Positions 63,670 to 64,000 of a stretch of DNA of 64,000 bases are shown one piece after another. A program made the translations under genes and the position numbers. The stretch is taken from the IMG/VR virus record IMGVR_UViG_3300026521_000003, positions 62,001 through 126,000 of that record; one strand, given 5' to 3'. The DNA is from a virus. Each line of letters starts with the position of its first letter. The stretch's first letter is position 1. The notes below the pieces were generated by a model. It was not told the DNA's origin and made no database searches. It worked only from the letters and a program-made list of their open reading frames with translations.

Positions 63670-64000
63670 ATGACTAGAACTGATTTTTTAAATGAAATAT
63701 TACCTACATCATATACTATAAAAGGTTCATTATCTGAATCGGGACCAAATTCTAGAAAGGTATATAATAATAAACCTAAAGATGTATCTTTTATTAAACG
63801 TATTGCAAGAGAAAAAATACATCTTGATGGTGCACCGATCTTATATTTTCCAATTGACCCAACTTCAAATGATTTATTACAGTCTTTAGATTTCGATAAT
63901 AGTTTAAAAGATCATACTCATCTAACATTAGGAAAACCATTAGAAATGGTTGCAACATGGACACCACAAGAATACCAAAACGATTTATCTAAATGGGGAG
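63670..64000 (+). CDS. 14: Neck protein gp14, partial
   Basis: The frame runs off the right edge after 110 codons. It reads RIAREKIHLDGAPILYFPID and SNDLLQSLD, then WTPQEYQNDLSKWG. These parallel T4 gp14 where the corresponding stretch has an IQMRGVECYYVPRE-like strand followed by an FF-turn. Position directly after gp13 supports it. It has its own late motif. Confidence 0.6.
   Translation, partial: MTRTDFLNEILPTSYTIKGSLSESGPNSRKVYNNKPKDVSFIKRIAREKIHLDGAPILYFPIDPTSNDLLQSLDFDNSLKDHTHLTLGKPLEMVATWTPQEYQNDLSKWG

Noticed and set aside
1-64000. tRNA genes, self-splicing introns and homing endonucleases
   Set aside because: These are common in T4-like phages and were looked for, but no cloverleaf, split gene, GIY-YIG or HNH pattern was found by eye.

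Overview
The window is a contiguous piece of a large, very AT-rich T4-like myovirus genome. The evidence is the collinear T4-type virion gene set: major capsid (gp23), scaffold (gp22), prohead protease (gp21), portal (gp20), tail tube (gp19), sheath (gp18), wedge gp6, hub spike gp5, head-completion gp4, neck gp13/gp14 and the recombination nuclease pair gp46/gp47. About 28 copies of a TATAAATA/AATAAATA octamer lie 15-60 bases upstream of structural genes, which is the sequence and placement of T4 late promoters. No rRNA, tRNA, insertion sequence or CRISPR was seen. The host cannot be read directly. The base composition and T4-like gene content would fit a phage of a low-GC Gram-negative host such as a Campylobacterota member, but this is inference.

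Layout. 1-2519 (minus): a packed cluster of small, mostly unknown genes with overlapping stops and starts, including a MazG-like pyrophosphohydrolase and a possible orphan Hint-like protein. It has no late-promoter motifs and probably belongs to an early or middle class. 2566-7766 (minus): a repeat-rich tail-fibre-like protein, a thioredoxin-like protein and class I ribonucleotide reductase large subunit. 7930-17381 (plus): a hub protein, a gp5-like spike without an evident lysozyme domain, a small beta-helical spike-like protein, an unknown protein, a 1331-aa fibre protein and a coiled-coil protein. 17384-33693: unknown genes, a tail-tube-fold protein with a long coiled coil, a small structural protein, a giant 2836-aa protein in the gp7 position, and gp6. 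33813-53117: the head and tail module (gp4, gp23, gp22, gp21, small core protein, gp19, gp20, a 2230-aa tape measure, unknown virion proteins, a gp26-like protein with a probable -1 frameshift extension, and gp18). 53304-56035 (minus): three fibre/baseplate-type proteins sharing modules with the other fibre genes.

56053-62197 is the most unusual part. A plasmid-type Rep_3 (RepB/RepE-like) initiator gene is preceded by a roughly 750-base non-coding AT-rich region. That region holds four copies of an iteron (core CACAATCTAATCACAG) and a 30-bp inverted repeat. It is followed by gp47, gp46, a 216-aa protein that looks like a stripped-down bacterial DNA polymerase III alpha (DnaE) fragment lacking the catalytic aspartates, and an HU/IHF-like protein. 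Together these look like a plasmid-style replication origin set inside a T4-like phage. 62206-64000 (plus) returns to virion genes (unknowns, neck gp13, start of gp14).

How the parts would work together: NrdA and its neighbouring redoxin supply nucleotides; Rep, the iterons, HU and gp46/47 would start or drive replication and recombination; the late promoters then switch on head, tail, baseplate and fibre genes. Function calls rest on reading the sequence, family knowledge and gene order. No database search was run.
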